Below, in pieces: positions 61,737 through 64,000 of a stretch of DNA of 64,000 bases (the first letter of the stretch is position 1; each line of letters begins with the position of its first letter). The notes below the pieces were generated by a model that was not told where the DNA came from, did not search any database, and was given only the letters and a program-made list of their open reading frames with translations. Location: the NCBI GenBank assembly GCA_903909435.1, contig CAIVVT010000301.1, forward strand, positions 62,001-126,000, in the 5' to 3' direction. The stretch comes from an uncultured Acidobacteriia bacterium (GTDB lineage Bacteria; Acidobacteriota; Terriglobia; Bryobacterales; Bryobacteraceae). The translations under genes and the position numbers were made by a program.

Positions 61737-62689
61737 GCGAGACACAGCATCGCATAGTCGTCGTCGGAGCCGGAGCCTTCGGGCGCAACCATCTGCGCGT
61801 GGTGAAAGAGTCGCCGCGCGCCGCACTCGCCGGTGTATTCGATGCCGATGCCGGCAAGGCTTGCGCCGCCGCGCAGGAGTTCGGCTGCGCCGCGCTCACA
61901 TCACTCGAAGAAGTCCATTCGCTTGCTTCCGCAGCCATCGTGGCGGTGCCCACCACAGCGCACGTCGTTGTGGCGTGCCCGCTGCTCGCGGCGGGTGTGG
62001 ACGTGCTGGTCGAGAAGCCGATAGCCATCAGCGCCTCCGACGCGCAAGCGCTCGTAGAGACCGCGGCAAGGCATGCTCGCATCCTGCAATGCGGCCACCT
62101 GGAACGCTTCAATCCGGCGGTCCAGGCGGCGCTGCGAGTCATCACTATTCCCCTCTTCTTCGAAGTGCACCGCTTGAGTCTGTTCACTCCGCGCAGCCTC
62201 GACGTCAGCGTTGTTGCCGACCTGATGATTCACGACCTGGACATCCTGCTGGCGATGACCAGGGAACTGCCCAACGAGGTACGCGCCGCCGGGATATCCA
62301 TCCTCAGCAACAAGGTGGACATTGCCAGTGTACGCCTGTCTTTTCCCAACGGCTGCGTCGCGAACCTGACAGCCAGCCGCGTCTCCACTGAGAAAGTCCG
62401 TAAGCTTCGCTTCTTCCAGCCGGGCCAATACGTCTCCATCGACTACGCGCGGCAGGATTGCACAATCATCGGAGTGGATGCGGAAAGACAGGTCAGCTTC
62501 GAGCAGCCCCCGGTGGAAAAGGGCGAGCCACTCAAGCGCCAGTTCGACCACTTTCTGGATTGCCTGGAAACGCGAACTACACCGCTGGTTGACGGCGTTG
62601 CGGCCTCGCGCGCACTCGCTTTGGCCCACGACATCCTTGCTAAGATTGAGGAGCATGCCGAGCTTGTTGCCCGGCATTTGCGGGCCTGA
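61733..62689 (+). CDS. Gfo/Idh/MocA-family oxidoreductase, possible UDP-GlcNAc 3-dehydrogenase (GnnA-like)
   Basis: A 318-residue NAD(P)-dependent oxidoreductase. N-terminal Rossmann motif VVVGAGAFGRNHLRVV, then VAVPTTAHVVVACPLLAAGV and the EKP motif VEKPIAISASDA, and QCGHLERFNPAV; the C-terminal domain has LMIHDLDILLAMT. It is coupled to lpxI (ATGA overlap, GGAGG four bases upstream). In some bacteria a gene of this kind next to lpxA is GnnA, which oxidises UDP-GlcNAc on the way to 3-amino lipid A; the partner aminotransferase GnnB is not visible, so this is only a possibility. Confidence 0.85.
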   Translation: MSETQHRIVVVGAGAFGRNHLRVVKESPRAALAGVFDADAGKACAAAQEFGCAALTSLEEVHSLASAAIVAVPTTAHVVVACPLLAAGVDVLVEKPIAISASDAQALVETAARHARILQCGHLERFNPAVQAALRVITIPLFFEVHRLSLFTPRSLDVSVVADLMIHDLDILLAMTRELPNEVRAAGISILSNKVDIASVRLSFPNGCVANLTASRVSTEKVRKLRFFQPGQYVSIDYARQDCTIIGVDAERQVSFEQPPVEKGEPLKRQFDHFLDCLETRTTPLVDGVAASRALALAHDILAKIEEHAELVARHLRA

Positions 62690-62766
62690 ATCGTCGCCTT
62701 CCGCAGGAATCCGGCTCCCGCGCGCAACAAGGCGTCCCTTGATGACGTCTTAACCCTCTGGAGCGA

Positions 62767-63834
62767 ATGCTTTCGGACTTTCAGCGATATTGGCACGGCG
62801 ACCAGGGTGAACCTCGGTTTCTGATTGACTGGCGCGAGCCGGACCAGCCTCGCCGCCACTGGGCCGCCGCCGTAGGTGCCGTAGTCTGGCACATCGGCGT
62901 CCTGCTCTTCGTTGTCAATGTCCCCGGCGGCCTCGGCCGGACCAACAACCCCCAGCAGTTCGAAATAGTACGCAGGAACGTAACGCCCCTGATCGCACCT
63001 CGCCTGGACCCCAACGAGTTTAAACTGACGCAGAAGGCGCCCCAGGTGAACTCGCCCGCCGATGAGGTGGATCTCTCAAGCCTCTTGCCTAAGCCGCAAC
63101 TAAATCAGCCGTTGCAGCGGCCAGCGCCCGGTAGTGCGACACCTGGAATTCCGCTCCCGCCAAGACCCGCGGCGCAGCCGATCGAAGCTCCCAAAATCGA
63201 CGTGCCGCAGCAAGGCAGCCTTGCCGCTCTAAACAACCCCCTGTTGCCCGCCCGTCAACTCCCCCCGCCTCCCGCGCAAAACAAGAACCCTTTCGAGCCT
63301 GTTGGCGGCCCGCAAGGTGTATCGAAGGGACAGGTTGTAGGCGTGCCGCGCATCGAGGCTCCCAAGTCGGGGATCGAGGAAGCCACGCGGGCCATCATCC
63401 GCAGTGGCGCTAACGGTAGAGGAGTCACCGTTGGGGACGCCGACGACGGGGCGGGCGGCTCCAGCGATCCACTGCGGCAGCGCGGGTCGCCTGGGCCACA
63501 ACACAGCGCCCTTGAACTGCTCAGTGATCCGCAGGGAGTCGATTTCAAGTCTTATCTGGCCCAGGTTCTGGCTGCGGTACGAAGAAGTTGGTTCTCCGTA
63601 TTGCCCGAAAGCGCTCGCTTGGGGCGCAGTGGACGCGTGATTCTGCAGTTTGCGGCGAACCGCGACGGACAGGTCCCGAAACTCGTCATCTACCTGCCAT
63701 CGGGGACCGATGCGCTCGACCGGGCTGCGGTGGCCGGTGTCAGCGGGGCCGTCCCTTTACCTCCGCTTCCCACCGGTTTCAAGGGCCAGGAGGCGCGGTT
63801 GCAGTTGGTCTTTACTTACAACATGCCGAAGTAG
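62767..63834 (+). CDS. TonB-like energy-transducing protein
   Basis: A 355-residue protein with one N-terminal membrane helix (WAAAVGAVVWHIGVLLFVVN), a long proline- and glutamine-rich periplasmic stretch (about residues 90-215), and a TonB-type C-terminal domain (YLAQVLAAVRRSWFSVLPES; GRVILQFAANRDGQVPKLVI; DRAAVAGVSGAVPLPPLP). It would transmit proton-motive energy to outer-membrane receptors. ATG 62767 has GGAG close upstream. Spacing to the oxidoreductase is 77 bases, so its promoter may be separate. Confidence 0.85.
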   Translation: MLSDFQRYWHGDQGEPRFLIDWREPDQPRRHWAAAVGAVVWHIGVLLFVVNVPGGLGRTNNPQQFEIVRRNVTPLIAPRLDPNEFKLTQKAPQVNSPADEVDLSSLLPKPQLNQPLQRPAPGSATPGIPLPPRPAAQPIEAPKIDVPQQGSLAALNNPLLPARQLPPPPAQNKNPFEPVGGPQGVSKGQVVGVPRIEAPKSGIEEATRAIIRSGANGRGVTVGDADDGAGGSSDPLRQRGSPGPQHSALELLSDPQGVDFKSYLAQVLAAVRRSWFSVLPESARLGRSGRVILQFAANRDGQVPKLVIYLPSGTDALDRAAVAGVSGAVPLPPLPTGFKGQEARLQLVFTYNMPK

Positions 63835-63860
63835 GGGCGTCAGGGCATACCATCAAGGAG

Positions 63861-64000
63861 ATGTCTTCGCCCGATCCCGCCGCGCGCTCCCGCTTCTACA
63901 AAGCCCTGGTTGCATACGCCATCCTCGGCACCCTCGCCTGCACCACCCTGGACGGCAAATGGCGATGGTTTATCCTCATCTTGCTGGCTGGTTTGGCGCT
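63861..64000 (+). CDS. start of a membrane protein (3' end outside window)
   Basis: The 46 visible residues begin MSSPDPAARSRFYKALVAYA and run into a hydrophobic segment (ILGTLAC; RWFILILLAGLA), consistent with a membrane protein. AAGGAG directly abuts the ATG with no spacer, so the start may be elsewhere. It is too short to name. Confidence 0.55.
   Translation, partial: MSSPDPAARSRFYKALVAYAILGTLACTTLDGKWRWFILILLAGLA

Overview
The window is about 62-64% GC and densely coded, and it reads as chromosomal DNA of an acidobacterium, most likely of the Solibacter/Bryobacter/Paludibaculum group (Bryobacterales). The grounds are two VWFA-related proteins of the acidobacterial type, a very large Oar-like carboxypeptidase-regulatory TonB receptor, two divergent CxxCH/beta-propeller/TPR proteins, scattered carbohydrate-active enzymes with Tat or Sec signals (GH29, GH5-like, heparinase II/III-like), a hopanoid cyclitol-ether locus, and a Gram-negative lipid A/LPS gene set. 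No tRNA, rRNA, CRISPR array, transposase or phage gene was found.

Layout. 1-3.0 kb: end of a complex I operon (nuoM, nuoN). 3.1-9.6 kb: GH29 fucosidase, an ABC exporter pair, an RRM RNA-binding protein with a small charged partner, and an alkaline-phosphatase-superfamily protein. 9.8-15.5 kb, minus strand: alanine dehydrogenase coupled to a peptidoglycan-binding protein, HtrA protease, and a DMT transporter coupled to an M20 peptidase. 15.6-17.4 kb: motAB. 17.4-26.1 kb: HAD phosphatase, GH5-like glycosidase, a radical SAM/SPASM protein resembling heme b synthase AhbD with a small 2Fe-2S ferredoxin, a cysteine-synthase-like enzyme, a heparinase-like protein and a PEP-CTERM protein.

26.4-32.9 kb is the most striking region: a five-gene operon for a group 3d-like bidirectional NiFe hydrogenase (hoxE, hoxF, hoxU, hoxY, hoxH order). 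Its HoxF is fused to a complete GltD/NfnB-type FAD and NAD(P)H oxidoreductase with its own Fe-S domain. The NuoE + NuoF + NfnB part is the composition of the Stn-type bifurcating transhydrogenase, here joined to a hydrogenase. This suggests an enzyme exchanging electrons among H2, NAD(H), NADP(H) and possibly ferredoxin.

33.1-48.6 kb is an envelope-protein region: an Oar-like receptor with a clear promoter, two divergent paralogues each carrying one c-type heme motif, a TolB-like propeller and TPRs, a TPR lipidless secreted protein, and two VWFA paralogues that lack a recognisable MIDAS motif. 48.6-53.3 kb: an AlkZ-like protein and the hopanoid group hpnJ, two half-size EamA/SMR-type membrane proteins, and hpnI. 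53.6-64 kb: rpsT; then a minus-strand operon (M20 peptidase, psd, pssA, a catalytically dead ASADH-like protein, lptE, holA) that joins phosphatidylethanolamine synthesis to LPS assembly; then a divergent plus-strand operon (fabZ, lpxA, lpxI, Gfo/Idh oxidoreductase) for lipid A, followed by a TonB-like protein and the start of a membrane protein.

Starts were chosen by Shine-Dalgarno spacing, signal peptides and gene overlaps. All functional calls come from reading motifs by eye; no database search was run.
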